A stretch of 64,000 bases of DNA from Lentinula raphanica. Taxonomy: Eukaryota > Basidiomycota > Agaricomycetes > Agaricales > Omphalotaceae. The stretch covers positions 62,001 through 126,000 of the forward strand of contig JANVFP010000047.1 in the NCBI GenBank assembly GCA_027919835.1, in the 5' to 3' direction. A program made the position numbers and the translations under genes. This document shows, piece after piece, positions 53,263 through 64,000 of this stretch; the stretch's first letter is position 1; the number at the start of each line of letters is the position of its first letter. The notes below the pieces were generated by a model. That model was not told where the DNA came from and ran no database searches. It was given only the letters and a program-made list of their open reading frames with translations.

Positions 53263-54233
53263 CTAATCGTCTAGATCGAAGATATCACCATTGTCATCCT
53301 CTTCACGACGATATTTAGATGACACTGAATAGATGGGATCCATGACATTTCCGGTGGGCTTTTGTATTACACCTGAATACCAATGAGGCATCAAGAAATT
53401 GCTGAAATGCAGGGGTCGCCTACCACAAACGGACAACCTTAGCTCCAGAGCTGCTGTTGTAAAGCCATCGTTATTCCCAAGCTCTTCAAAGCCTACCACC
53501 CTAGTATTTCATGGATGAGTTCATGAACAGATAGGATGTCGATGGCAGTCACCGGTCTTTAGTGACACCTTTCACGAAGCATATCACGCATGGCAGAACC
53601 TTGATCGAAAGCTTTTCGACCAGCCAAGGGATGTTTTCAACGAATACGCGGAAGAATCGCGTGTTGAAGTATTTCGGAGCAATTTTCTTGGGGAGGGGAT
53701 GAGGGATCGGTCACTCAAGATACAGCAGGGTAGCCCACAGCAAGGTGCTTGTCCATGATTTCGCATCGTTTGAAATTGGGATGATAGAAATGTACGACGC
53801 ATCTTGGTTCATGTCTGGAAAGGCTCCCGAGTTCATGATCTTCAATTCGGGATGGTAGATGGCAAGAAACGCACGCTGTTATTCTCACCACTTCTTTCTC
53901 ATCTGTGATTTCGTTATATGTCCCGTATTGACTCTGCTTCATATCTCGCATGCGTTCCATTCTGGTTCAGACTTGATTCGTCAACATGGACACCATCGCT
54001 ATCGGCAAACTCGACGCTTACTCCTTCTTCAGCATTTCCAGCCCTTGCTCTCTCATCGCAGAGTTGTTGTCATTCTCAATCTCTTCTTCCAGTTCTGCAA
54101 ATAAGGCGGCATCGTCGTCGTCGTCTGAGTCTCGCTCGCGCCTTGATCCATCCGGACGATTGGGCTCAACAAGTCGAGCAGCGAGTGAGTTGATCTTCGG
54201 ATTGCTATTTGTAGAAGGAGTAAGCGAAGTCAA
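53263..54233 (-). CDS. PLP1: Phosducin-like / TXNDC9 thioredoxin-fold protein
   Basis: Four or five exons from ATG at 54233. N-terminal helix: DDAALFAELEEEIENDNNSA and MREQGLEMLKKE, joined by an intron (GTAAGC to CCAG) to MERMRDMKQSQYGTYNEITD, EKEVVRIT, then the thioredoxin-like core with VVHFYHPNFKRCEIMDKHLA, VENIPWLVEKLSIKVLP and VVGFEELGNNDGFTTAALEL. It ends SSKYRREEDDNGDIFDLDD. The core lacks a CxxC active site and has the single FKRCEIMD cysteine of this family. Plp1/TXNDC9 assists the CCT chaperonin in folding tubulin and actin. Divergent from DOM34, 160 bases away. Confidence 0.85.
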
Positions 54234-54393
54234 GGACCAGTCTTTCAGAACAGGATCACCTATCCATTGTCAAGTCTGAAGGTGAAGTTTATTTGAATCT
54301 CACACGTGGTCTCCAAAGAATAAGCGCCCGACGTAGTGAAGCGTTAATGAGATAAGATGACTTGCTACTTGATCTTCAACTTGTTGCTCGACG

Positions 54394-55946
54394 ATGAAGC
54401 TGATTGGCAAGCACATCGACAAGCATGGCGCAGGACATGTCACATTGCGTCCAGAAGACGACGAAGATATGTGGCACTTATACAATCTCATCCAGAAAGG
54501 CGACTCGGTGCGGGCACCTGCGATTCGGTATGCTCTCGAGTTTCATCTCCCCTGATCTTCTTGAGTAGTTCACTTCTCAAGTTCTGTGATCTAGCCGTGT
54601 GCAGAAGACATCTACCACTGGATCTATAGAATCTCAAAGAATACGGCTCAATCTCACACTTGAAGTTACGAATGTGGAATTCTCCTCGTTCTCTGCGGCT
54701 GCAGAGCAATCCTCTTCTGTGGATCCAGGCGGATCGAATAACAGTGCAGCGCTACAGATTGCTGGACGAGTGATTGTGGAAAATTCTCATGTTAAGCTCG
54801 GTGCTTTTCACACTCTGGATATCGAAGCCAACAGAGACGTGCGGATAGAAAAGGCCGACGGATGGGATAGCATTGCTCTATCCCGCGTGGAGGAAGCTAT
54901 CGTTCCAGGAAGAGGTGCAGAAGTTGGTGCGATTGTTTGTGGAGAAGGAACTGCAGCGTTTTGTCTGCTCTCCGAACATATGACTTTGGTCACACATCGA
55001 ATATCCGTCCCTATTCCTCGCAAGGCTGCGTCTGCAGGATCGTCACAGCATGAAAAGGCGCTGACAAGGTTCTACAGCACTTTGTATGATGCTTTCATTC
55101 GACATATTCCCTTCGCCAACCCGGGATTGAAGGCGATCGTTTTTGCAAGTCCGGGTTGGGTCAGGGATTCTGTATACGACTATATGTTACTGGAAGCGGG
55201 AAGAAGGAGTGATAAGACTCTTCAAAGGGCACTGAGGGAAAAGGGGATCAAGATCCACATCAGTAGTCCCCATGTGCACAGTCTGGTCGAAGTTCTGAAA
55301 AGTCCGGAGGTGAGCTTGAACTCTTCGCATGCACCTTTGATACTATTACTCAAACGTTTATGTCCCCTGAAGATTGTCGCTCAGTTGAAAGAAACGAAAT
55401 TTGCAAGGGAAGGTTTGGCGTTAGACAAGTAAGTGATGTGGCTGAGGTTGTGCGCCGATGCTTATAAGAACATGGCAGATTCCACAAAATGCTCGCTACA
55501 GACGAATTACGGGCATGGTACGGGCCAGAACATGTCATCTTGGCGTCAAATAGAGGAGCCATAGGCACCCTTCTAATATCTGATGAACTCTTTCGGTACG
55601 TTGGTATCCTATCTCGCGAACTAAAAGCTCATAGCTGTAATTCAGTGCAAGCGATCCTGCTACTCGGAAGAAATATGTCGGTCTGGTCGAAGAGGTACAA
55701 CAAAAAGGCGGAGACGCAGTCATCTTTTCCAGTATGCATGAGTCAGGCCAACGTATGTGATGCTTCTTATCATTGGTTCAATAAAGTGTTAATGATGCTA
55801 CATATGCAGAGCTGAACCAATTAAGCGGAATAGCGGCAATACTCACATTCCCGCTGGATATCGAAGTCGTTGAGGCCGAAGAGAAGGAAGAAGAGGAGCA
55901 AAGGAAGAGGCAGGAGATGGAAGTAGACGAAAAGGAGGAAGGTTAA
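54394..55946 (+). CDS. DOM34: Pelota/Dom34, ribosome rescue and no-go decay factor
   Basis: Starts at 54394 ([20 protein letters not shown]). Exon 1 ends after RAPAIR; exon 2 opens [10 protein letters not shown]. Domain 1 is Sm-like ([18 protein letters not shown]), the central eRF1-like domain has [19 protein letters not shown] without a GGQ motif, and domain 3 includes [20 protein letters not shown] and [16 protein letters not shown]. The C-terminal tail is acidic ([13 protein letters not shown]). Small introns follow LKSPE, LALDK and ISDELFR. With Hbs1 it releases stalled ribosomes and starts no-go and non-stop mRNA decay. Length (~410 residues) fits the family. Confidence 0.9.
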
Positions 55947-56209
55947 CATGGTGTAAGGTATCTGGAATGATGGGATGCGAATAAGATAGACGGTACACAG
56001 ATTTGAACAAGACACTGCTACAGAAGCCTACGCTTCAGTAAAATATCTTATTATGGTAATCCAGCTTTGACCGCCTCATTTTGGGAGCTGATGACATCAC
56101 CAGCCACGATCATCTGCCGAAGGGCTTCGATCGAGTATTTAGCCCCTAGAATAGGTCAATGTTCAAAATGTTCTTCATTCAACGACTTAGACTCAATCGC
56201 CCATCTCCA

Positions 56210-58499
56210 ATGCCTCCAAAACGCGCCAGAGTGTCAAGTATCAGTGATAGCAAAGCCAGTGTTGCCGCCAAACGTTCTCGTACAACCGCAACCTCATTTG
56301 CACCAAGGAAAGTTGCCACGGCTAAGAATGCTGCAGCGGTTGATGCAAACCCTCCCTTGGGAAAATTGCTGGAAGCAGTGAAGAATCAGAATACAAAGGT
56401 TAAGAAGGGCAACGCCGTTGTATACTGGATGAGAATGGCCGATCTCAGAAGTGCGTTCACTTATACAGCTATAATCCCAAGCATGTTCCAATTAAACATA
56501 AATTTAACAATCTTTTACAGTCTCGGATAATCATGCGCTCTCGTTGGCCTCCTACCAAGCAAAGAAGGAAGAAATCCCACTCATTGTGTTATTTGTCCTA
56601 TCTCCTCAAGATTATAAAGCTCACGACCGAGGACCTCGTCGCATCGATTTTACACTTCGAAATTTGGCGATGATAAGGGTGAGCTCAAACCTGAAGTGAT
56701 AAAATGTTCAGAGTTAATCATGACAGGGAAATTTGTAGAACTCTTTGGCAGAGCTCAACGTCCCTTTATACACCACTTCCCATAGTGTACGCAAAACTCT
56801 TCCAGCCGCAGTGCTTACAACCTTACAAGGTTGGAAATGCACAAGCATCTACGGCAATATCGAGTATGAGGTCGACGAACTTAGACGGGATACGCAGTTT
56901 TGCGAGCTTGCAAAAGCCAAAGGCATTCGCACGACGTTTGTTCACAACAAATGCATAATTGAACCCGGAGTCATCACTACGAAGGAAAACAAGGCATATT
57001 CGGTAAATATCACGAATCGTACATGGAGTGGCTTTTATTCACTGCTGTGAAAGGTGTACTCCCCGTTTGAGCGTAAATGGATCTCGGCTTTGAACGAGGA
57101 CCTCGACCGATATCTCCAAGCGTTCCCCAATCCACAATCAAACGTTGACGGAGTTAGAGAAGACCTGGAATTTTCCAAGCTATTTGAATGTGAAGTACCT
57201 CAGTCCATCCCAGGCTTCGAATTAGACAGTGACGACCGTCAAATGATGGTTAAAGTGTGGCCCGCCGGGGAAGAAGTCGCTCGTCAAGTATGAACTCAAT
57301 GCTATTCTGGCAGATGCATTTTGAAACTGTTCACAGGTTCTCAGTCGTTTCTTGCACACCAAGTCCCGCGCTTCACAGATGGGTGCTGTCGATCCCTTGG
57401 CCGAGGGTGAGGAAAGCTCAGACAAAACTAGTCGCATCATGAAATACGGCGAAGATCGCGATAGTGCTGATCGTGATACAACTAGTCGTCTCAGGTGAAC
57501 CGGTTCCACCAAAAGCATCCTTCTGACATACCCTGAACATTTTCGCAGCCCTTATTTATGCGCAGGAGTCATATCTGTCCGGGAATGTGTCCGTGCCACA
57601 CTCGAGCTTCGAAAATCTAAAAAGGTTGATGGGTCTCGCGATACGGGCGTTGGACGTTGGATACAGGAATTAGCTTGGCGTGATTTCTACACAGACGTCT
57701 TGGTTTCTTTCCCCCGTGTCAGCATGGGACGTCCGTACCTCGAGAAATACGCCGCCGTGGAGTGGGAGGCGCACCAGGAGGTCGGAGCTGGAGGTGGAGG
57801 TGGGGTAAAGGGTATAGTGATGATGATCCTGACCCAGTTGGGGGTGGCACAGATGCTGAAGCCCTTAGACGATGGAAGGAAGGAACGACTGGGGTTCCAG
57901 TCGTAGATGCTGCCATGCGGTGTATCAAGAAGATGGGATGGGTTCACAATAGATTCAGGATGATCACGGCAATGTATCTGACCAAGCATCTCATGATCGA
58001 CTGGAGGGTTGGAGAACGAGTAAGTGAGTTAGCTATGGTGAAGAGCGCCGTCACTCACTATCATGGTTTCAGTACTTCATGGAGAATCTGATAGACGGAG
58101 ACCTTGCAGCAAATAACGGGGGTTGGCAGTGGTCAGCTAGCACTGGTGTTGATCCTTGCCCGTACTTCCGTATTTTCAATCCTTATTCCCAAAGCACAAA
58201 GGTTTGCTCCAGATTGTGTGCAGAGCCACTGTATACTGACTCCCGAACAACTCCAAGGTCGATCCAACTGGTGATTTTATTCGGGAGTTTGTCCCAGAAC
58301 TGGCCAAACTTCGTGGCCCAGGTGAGATTCGATTAACATGCGTTTCAAGAGCCCAGATTGACGCTTAGTAGATTTGCACAATCCTCCCACTTCCGCGGCC
58401 AATAAATTAGGATACCCACAGCCCATGATCAGTCATCAAGAAGGTCGCGATCGCGCTTTGCAAAGGTTCAAAGACGCAGGAGCGGCTAGTAAGGCGTAA
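56210..58499 (+). CDS. PHR1: CPD photolyase (class I, DNA photolyase/cryptochrome family)
   Basis: Start at 56210 gives [10 protein letters not shown], a basic nuclear-type head; an in-frame ATG at 56159 adds MFKMFFIQRLRLNRPSP, which could be a mitochondrial presequence, so two forms are possible. After intron 1 the antenna domain reads [17 protein letters not shown]. Later blocks are [61 protein letters not shown] and [20 protein letters not shown], the flavin and substrate core. A Gly-rich tract at 57785-57805 separates two reading frames; a short intron ending at CAG 57852 would join VEWE to [11 protein letters not shown]. The enzyme splits pyrimidine dimers using blue light. Confidence 0.88.
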
Positions 58500-58532
58500 G
58501 AATATCATATTCATCAAGCTTTTATTGTACTT

Positions 58533-60399
58533 TTATGAATGTACCTCTATATCTGAATCAGTTCGTCCTCGCTTCCGTTGTCTCCCATCTTCTACTCTTT
58601 CACCACTTGCGTTGCCTTCGCCCTTGTCATGATTGTGGATTACCTTTTGTACAATGGTCTCCCACATCATGTCGTTGATACCTTTAGCTTGACCCAGTTG
58701 GCTCCGTAGCAAGGTAACTTCGGCTTCGAGCTCAGACACGCGAGAGTGCGGTACGCTATTATCGCCAGGACGAGTCCCTGAACTCGGAGGCGCAGAAAAG
58801 TATGCGTGATCACGAAGGAAAGAATCCTTGCTGTAAAACTCGCTTTCGTCCTCGTATTCCTGTTCCTGAACCTGGTTGTCAGAAAGAGGAAACGTTGGAT
58901 TGAAAGAACTCACGTTCGCTTGAGTCTGTAACATCATTGTCACTTCGTGACTCTCTCTAGCTTTAGCGTCCCGCATCCGTTGGAAGGGCACGACGGGCTT
59001 CACCGGTATCATGTCCACGGAAGTGACACTGGAGTTCAGATTGAAGCTCACATGGCCTGTGAGATCTACGGGTTTGAGAAGGGTAGCAAGATACGATATC
59101 GAAAGGCCTTTGTGGGTCGATATTGTTCGGAGAAGTTGATGGGTAGGAGTATCGTAGATATGTATTAGTCCAGTGGATGTTCCGACAAGAAGGTTGCATG
59201 TTAAGGATAGTGACAGACAAGTTATTGGTTGGCTGAAAAAATGACCAAAAGACGTGTTAGGAGGGTTGACAAAGTCTGTGAGGGTGCACCACATACCCGA
59301 CATTGATCAGCCTTTTCTTCCCTGAGCCGGAAGATTCATCAGTATGATGGATAATGTCGTTTACACCTCCGCCACCAACAGCTCTTGCAGGTGAGCTCTT
59401 GTCCTCTGGTTGTCGAAAGAGATTCATTTGATATATGGCACCTTCCGGTGACGCTGAGGCAGCGAAGAATAATCGTTCAGTGGGTTCCCAAGCCAAGCAA
59501 GATATTGCTTCAGGAAACATGAAGGTTGTTAACAACGACCGTGAAGAGAGGTCCCATAGCTAAAAAACATTGAGGAATGAGGAATTGAAAGCAGCGACGA
59601 TACAGCGAGTTCTGCTGACCTTGACAGAGTGATCGATGGATGAAGATAGCACACGGCATTCCGGAAAGGCTCCCATACCGCAAATAATATCCGTGACGGG
59701 CAATGTATGATCTGACAATGTGAAGTAGGGTAAAGAATGTGTGTTCTGAGAGTCTTCATCGAGCAGTCTGTCTAGCAATCAAACGATATACAGCGGTAAA
59801 AGTCGACTCATGAAAAACCTTGAGACCGACCAAGCACTGATTCCCGAGTCGTCGCTACCTGATAACAAGGCAGCACCATCCGAGGTGAATCGTAGGACAT
59901 TGATTTGACGGTAGTGCGCGTCCCATGAGTTGAAGAGGATACCTGACGAGATCTAGCCACTTATTAGAGATAGCAGTGTAGGAGAGACACGTAGCACACC
60001 TCCCACAGATATATTCGTCCTTGAGCTGTCCCTCCAGCGAAGAGATCCCCCGAAGGATCAAGCGTAACACAGGTCAATTTTTCCGGCAAGACTATCTTCA
60101 AGCTGATTTGATCCTGAACTCGGTATGAGAATAATTCAGTGAAAGAACAGGGTATCAACCCGATCCACCTTTTGAAAGTTATATGCATGCAACAAGGATT
60201 TATCAGGCTGCGCGGCAAAGAAAAAACCTCCTTGTACATTTCTTGAATTCAAGAAGGCCGTACAATGAGGACTTGCGTTTGTTTGTTTGAAGGATGCAAG
60301 AGAGGCACCGGTATTAATGTCATGGAAGGTTATTGAGCCAGAGCCTGAAGCTGGAGACGGCGATGCAGTCGCGCAAAAAATCAGTTCGTGAAGATGCAT
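58533..60399 (-). CDS. IPI3: WD40 pre-rRNA processing factor Ipi3/WDR18
   Basis: About seven exons from ATG at 60399 (MHLHELIFCATASPSPASGS). WD repeats are visible: GSITFHDINTGASLASF, LTCVTLDPSGDLFAGGTAQG with RIYLWE, HYRQINVLRFTSDGAALLSG, HTLPVTDIICGMGAFPECRV, SSSIDHSVKLWDLSS and EAISCLAWEPTERLFFAAS. The C-terminal part has PITCLSLSLTCNLLVGTSTG and a helix (VSELEAEVTLLRSQLGQAKG) before a basic tail. Ipi3 acts with Rix1 and Ipi1 in 60S ribosomal subunit maturation. It is convergent with the photolyase gene, 34 bases apart. Confidence 0.85.
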
Positions 60400-60684
60400 T
60401 TTTTCAGATGCCTTATTTTGGAAATTTTACGATCTGTGGCCCGGGCCGCTGTGCCGAGTTCAGTCAGTGGCGTGGTGCTAGTACGGTACTGCCTACAACT
60501 TCCTTCGTCCTGTTCTCTCTGGCAGATTCCTCTAGACTCATTCGGGGATTGTTTAACGAATCTCAGAGTTTTTGAAAATTACTCATGCAACTCCAGAATA
60601 ACTTCCATTACTACAACAACATCCAGCCTACACCTGAGTACATTGTATCCGAGTCTCAGTCACCTATCTTCGAAGCGACATCCG

Positions 60685-61129
60685 TCATATAGGGAGAGAG
60701 ATACAGGGACCAAGACCTGGCTGCGAGAGGGTAGTCGCACTCTGACTGCATGTTATATCGGCGCTAGAATCGAGCAGACCCCCATCGAGATTCTGTACAG
60801 AGCCAAGCTATGAGTTGACCGCAATCGGTACTGGTATCACTCACAAAGTAGGTACAGGTTAGCTCCGAGAGATTGGGTATTCCGACATATCTGAGGTGTC
60901 GTGAGCACTGAGCGGCTTCACGAACGTCGATACTATGAAAAACGTACGTGCACTGCAATGTGAGACCCAAAGTATCCTCAGCTGCAGAGATAAGAACTAG
61001 AGGAAGTAGTTGATCTGAACTCGTAGCCGTTGGGGGGCAAACTGCACAGGGTATCAAGGAGTCTGCCACAGGTACAGCAGAGACGAACGAGACGCCAGCA
61101 AGAGCGAGAGTGAGAAGAGGGAAATACAT
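60685..61129 (-). CDS. Small secreted cysteine-containing protein
   Basis: Three exons: signal peptide MYFPLLTLALAGVSFVSA, then VPVADSLIPCAVCPPTATSS and LISAAEDTLGLTLQCTY. Intron 60891-60947 leads to VGIPNLSELTCTYF, and a very short 37-nt intron (60808-60844) to LGSVQNLDGGLLDSSADITC, ending PGLGPCISLPI at 60685. Reading through that short intron would give a different tail ending at 60764. The splice model is preferred because it yields the repeated CTYxxG pattern with paired cysteines seen in many basidiomycete small secreted proteins. Function unknown; effector or hyphal surface roles are possible. Confidence 0.55.
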
Positions 61130-62169
61130 CGCACTTCTTGGAACGGAGTGTTGAGGGCCTTTTGAGGCTTGAGGACCGCGTTAATACTTCGAAAACATGC
61201 CATGACGTCCATCCATTCCCAAGCATGAGAGGACATGGAGTACTTCCGATACTTGATTGACGTGAATAAGCTGCAGATTGATGAATGGTCGTTGCATGTG
61301 TAATACCAGGTTTAAATATACCGCGGCGAAAGGCAAGGAAGGGTACCTGACCTCGACGTTAGTGCCCAATATCAGAAAGTAATTCTTGGAAGCCCAAAGA
61401 GAAAAAGATCATTGATCAACTAGTGCTTGACAAGTGACGAGGAGCAGTTCCTCTGAAGTCCAGGTGACGCCTCCAGCGCATGTACCTGAGGGTGAACGGA
61501 GAATGAATATTTCTGGAAGAAGACCAATCGGTTCAATTCACAAAACATCCAACCTACCCAAACCGGATTTGTAGACTGAGAAATTCCAGCTCTTCTCTGA
61601 TCTAGGCCTATCCAACCATGTCTGACGAACTGGTGGTCCAGGCCGTTCCTAAAAAATTCCACGAATCAACCGCCACGATGATCCATGCAGCTGCCAAAAA
61701 GAGGGTGCAACATTCCAGATTACACCTGTGAATTTTTCACAAGCATCCCGAATGGCTTGACAATCTTCTTCGACCAGAAGTTTGGTGCAAAAGCCTTGTT
61801 CATGTTCCTGCCCAGTCACTGCTCCTGTACTCTTGAGTCACGATAAAGCTCACTGAATAGCTAGACAGTTAGGGGCAGTTGTCGGACAAGGTGATATTAT
61901 GCGCCGTCTTTCCTGACCAGTGCCGCGAAAAACTGTGATGTTCCAGACAACTTTACCTGCAGAAAGCCAGTATCACTTCGCTTGAGGGCAGATGATAGGA
62001 TCTCAACCTGGTCCTAGCATATGTCTGCATATGTTCGGCGAGGAATTGCAATCTTGAATCTTCGGTGGAGTTGTTGTACTTCCCACTTACTCAGAAGACC
62101 CGTGTAGATATCGAATAAATAGCATTACATTGAGTGAATAAATATATCAACGAAAGCGACCAATACAAC
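61130..62169. other. Intergenic region
   Basis: About 1 kb with no recognisable gene, repeat or RNA. Confidence 0.35.
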
Positions 62170-64000
62170 CTACACTGGGAGCCAAAGGAATGACAGAATC
62201 AATATCGACATTATAGTAAATGTGATATTGTTGTTTCTGACGGCATAACCTTCGTTCGGGTTAGAAGAAGACGTTGGTGAAGGCGACGAGCTACTTGGGA
62301 TGGTTGAGGAGATGGAAGAATCATTGCTAAAAATCATCGATCAGCCAATAAGATACGAGTTGCTGAGAAAGCTGCACATACAGAGCCAACTATGAGATCA
62401 GGCAAGATAGAGAAGTATTAGATAAATCAAGTAACTCAGTGACGATTCGATACGTACAAGAGCGACTAGAGAGCACGTTCAGTAAACAGCGAGCCCTTGA
62501 GTTAAGAATCACTTACGATGTCCTCCGACCACAGGCCTAGCTCGGAATGTTTCTGGTTGACCCGAAACAGCGTCATACCAGTCCGTAAGTGGCTGCGAAC
62601 TCATACCACTTGATGCAAAATTTGTCACCGCAGAGATGAACATGTCTCGAACACTAGTATCAGTCATAATTGAAGCAGTAAATAGTTGCCAATCTAACAA
62701 AATTACATGGTCAAAACAATGGCTAGGACATGTCAAGTTGAGACAAACCTGATTTTGTGTAAGTATGACTAAAACCATTTAGTGAGCTTTGTTGTAAAGA
62801 GGATGAAAGAAAACCTTGTACCGTGTGTCAAGGGGTACTCCGTAAGTGTCTTTTAGTGATTCCGTCAGTGCCGGTTGGTAACTCAGATACCGAGCGACTT
62901 ACCATCAACGGTTTTGTACCATTCAGTCTCTGTCCAACGGTCATAATCAATATCGAACAAATGCTAATTGCACAAGCACACGTACGCATGGTATAGACGG
63001 ATTCCGGAAAGGTATGCAGCTGTAGCAGCTTATCGGCGTACAAGTTGTAAGACAGACTCCACGATGAATCGTTGCCGTACTTTCAAATAACAAGGTTAGC
63101 ATCCCATCCTGAAAAAAGGTATCGGACACACATTAAGAGTTAGGTGGTTGCCCGAGGAAGACGCAGCAAAATTCTGCCACTGGGAAACATAGGAAGAGGC
63201 GATTGACTAATATCGGGATAGACATGAGCGAAGGACTTGGACAGGTACAGTCAAGCAGAATTTTTCTTACACTATAGTTAGAACTCTTTGAAGAATCACC
63301 AAGAAGATCAGCAATCTTAGCCATTGCTTGAATTCCGACAATTCCCTTGATTGCCAGATTGGTCTGATTTGCTAAGGTTCCAGCGAAATCATCAGTGCTG
63401 AGTTGGTTGTTGGGAATAAGCGAGTCCTCGATCAAGAACTGTGTCCACTGGTCGAGAAGCGATTCATATTTGGACAGTTGGGATGTATTTCCACTCTTGA
63501 GGGCATAGCTGAGAGCCATGATCACCATGTTTCCACTCTCTATGTATGTCAAATCATCAGACATGCAGCAGGGCAAAACATGTGAACTGGATCGACTGAC
63601 CTTCCACAGGCATCGCTTCATCATTTCCTTCATTATGGCCAACGGCTTTTGGATATGATGAACCTGAGTATGGCAGTGTGAGTCCGGGGATAAGAAACGC
63701 AAGATAGAAGGGGTTGTACCAAGGTCATGAACGCTCCACTTGTTCGGGTATTGACCACTAGCCTGATACGCCAAAAGACCTTCAAGGAGGAATCTTCCGA
63801 TGTCAGGATTGAGGTAGAGTATACCGGGCCAAGCGGGGAATATGACGTCCACAGTGTTGACATTCTGAAAATGATGGTCATGAAGTTGCAAAAACTTCTA
63901 AGGCAAAAGGCTTACTCCATCGCTAGATATTTCTGCACAGAATCTATTGAGCCACAGTCGGAGTATTCAGAGCGCCCAAAATACCTTTCAAGAAGACGAG
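62170..64000 (-). CDS. GtaA-type glutaminase, membrane-anchored paralog, cut by the right edge
   Basis: C-terminal part of a second gene of the family at 48.3-51.5 kb; the 5' portion lies beyond base 64000. Conserved blocks: YLNPDIGRFLLEGLLAYQAS, YPNKWSVHDLG, GHNEGNDEAMPVE, LDQWTQFLIEDSLIPNNQ, STDDFAGTLANQTNLAIKGI, SYNLYADKLLQL and RARPVVGGH. Here the last exons read GGHLALLALNDSSISSTIPS, then a Ser/Pro stalk and a hydrophobic end (FTIMSILILSFLWLPV) with TAG at 62170. Thus this copy has a stalk plus a membrane or GPI-type anchor that the other lacks. Same likely activity, extracellular glutamine breakdown, but kept at the cell surface. Confidence 0.82.

Overview
The window is nuclear DNA of a mushroom-forming basidiomycete (Agaricomycetes type). 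The signs are dense genes on both strands, many short GT-AG introns (mostly 50-60 nt), CFEM and GtaA-type secreted proteins, PPxY-tailed single-pass proteins and a coiled-coil IRG-like GTPase. No rRNA, tRNA or CRISPR array was seen. All calls come from reading the sequence; intron borders are hand-modelled.

Left third (1-19.4 kb) is lineage-specific and built of tandem families. Four paralogous intronless genes (231-7541) pair an N-terminal helical region resembling the fungal HeLo domain with a kinase-like domain that has lost key catalytic residues, an architecture like MLKL. Next is a long coiled-coil protein ending in an IRG/IIGP-type GTPase (8394-10550), a 544-bp foldback MITE with TAA target-site duplication (10789-11332), a CFEM GPI-anchored protein (11795-12724), and three tandem coiled-coil paralogs (13619-19412) whose C-termini differ: a hydrophobic tail anchor, an unclear end, and a CaaX box. 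Gene and upstream region were duplicated together.

The middle (19.7-40.9 kb) mixes conserved genes with decaying arrays. Conserved: a ThrE/Prm10-type transporter, a GNAT acetyltransferase, a Bsd2/Ndfip NEDD4-ligase adaptor, EMC10 and a DPH6-RidA fusion. Arrays: two intact single-pass PPxY-tail proteins followed by one paralog broken by a TAG and two 3' relics (25.3-30.2 kb); a Gly/Ser-rich membrane protein with a downstream decayed copy (36.4-39.4 kb); a second small foldback element (39563-39895); and a small helical protein with an Asn-rich C-terminus resembling fungal amyloid signalling tails (40011-40863).

The right third (41-64 kb) holds a family-16-type methyltransferase, a head-to-head pair of proline-rich paralogs, two GtaA-type glutaminase genes (one complete, one running off the right edge), and a housekeeping block: PLP1/TXNDC9, DOM34/pelota, a CPD photolyase and IPI3/WDR18, plus a small secreted Cys protein.

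The strongest candidate for an unusual system is the left-end cluster: HeLo-like pseudokinases beside an IRG-like GTPase and membrane-anchored coiled-coil proteins. It looks like a self/non-self or regulated cell-death locus, but that function is inferred from architecture only.
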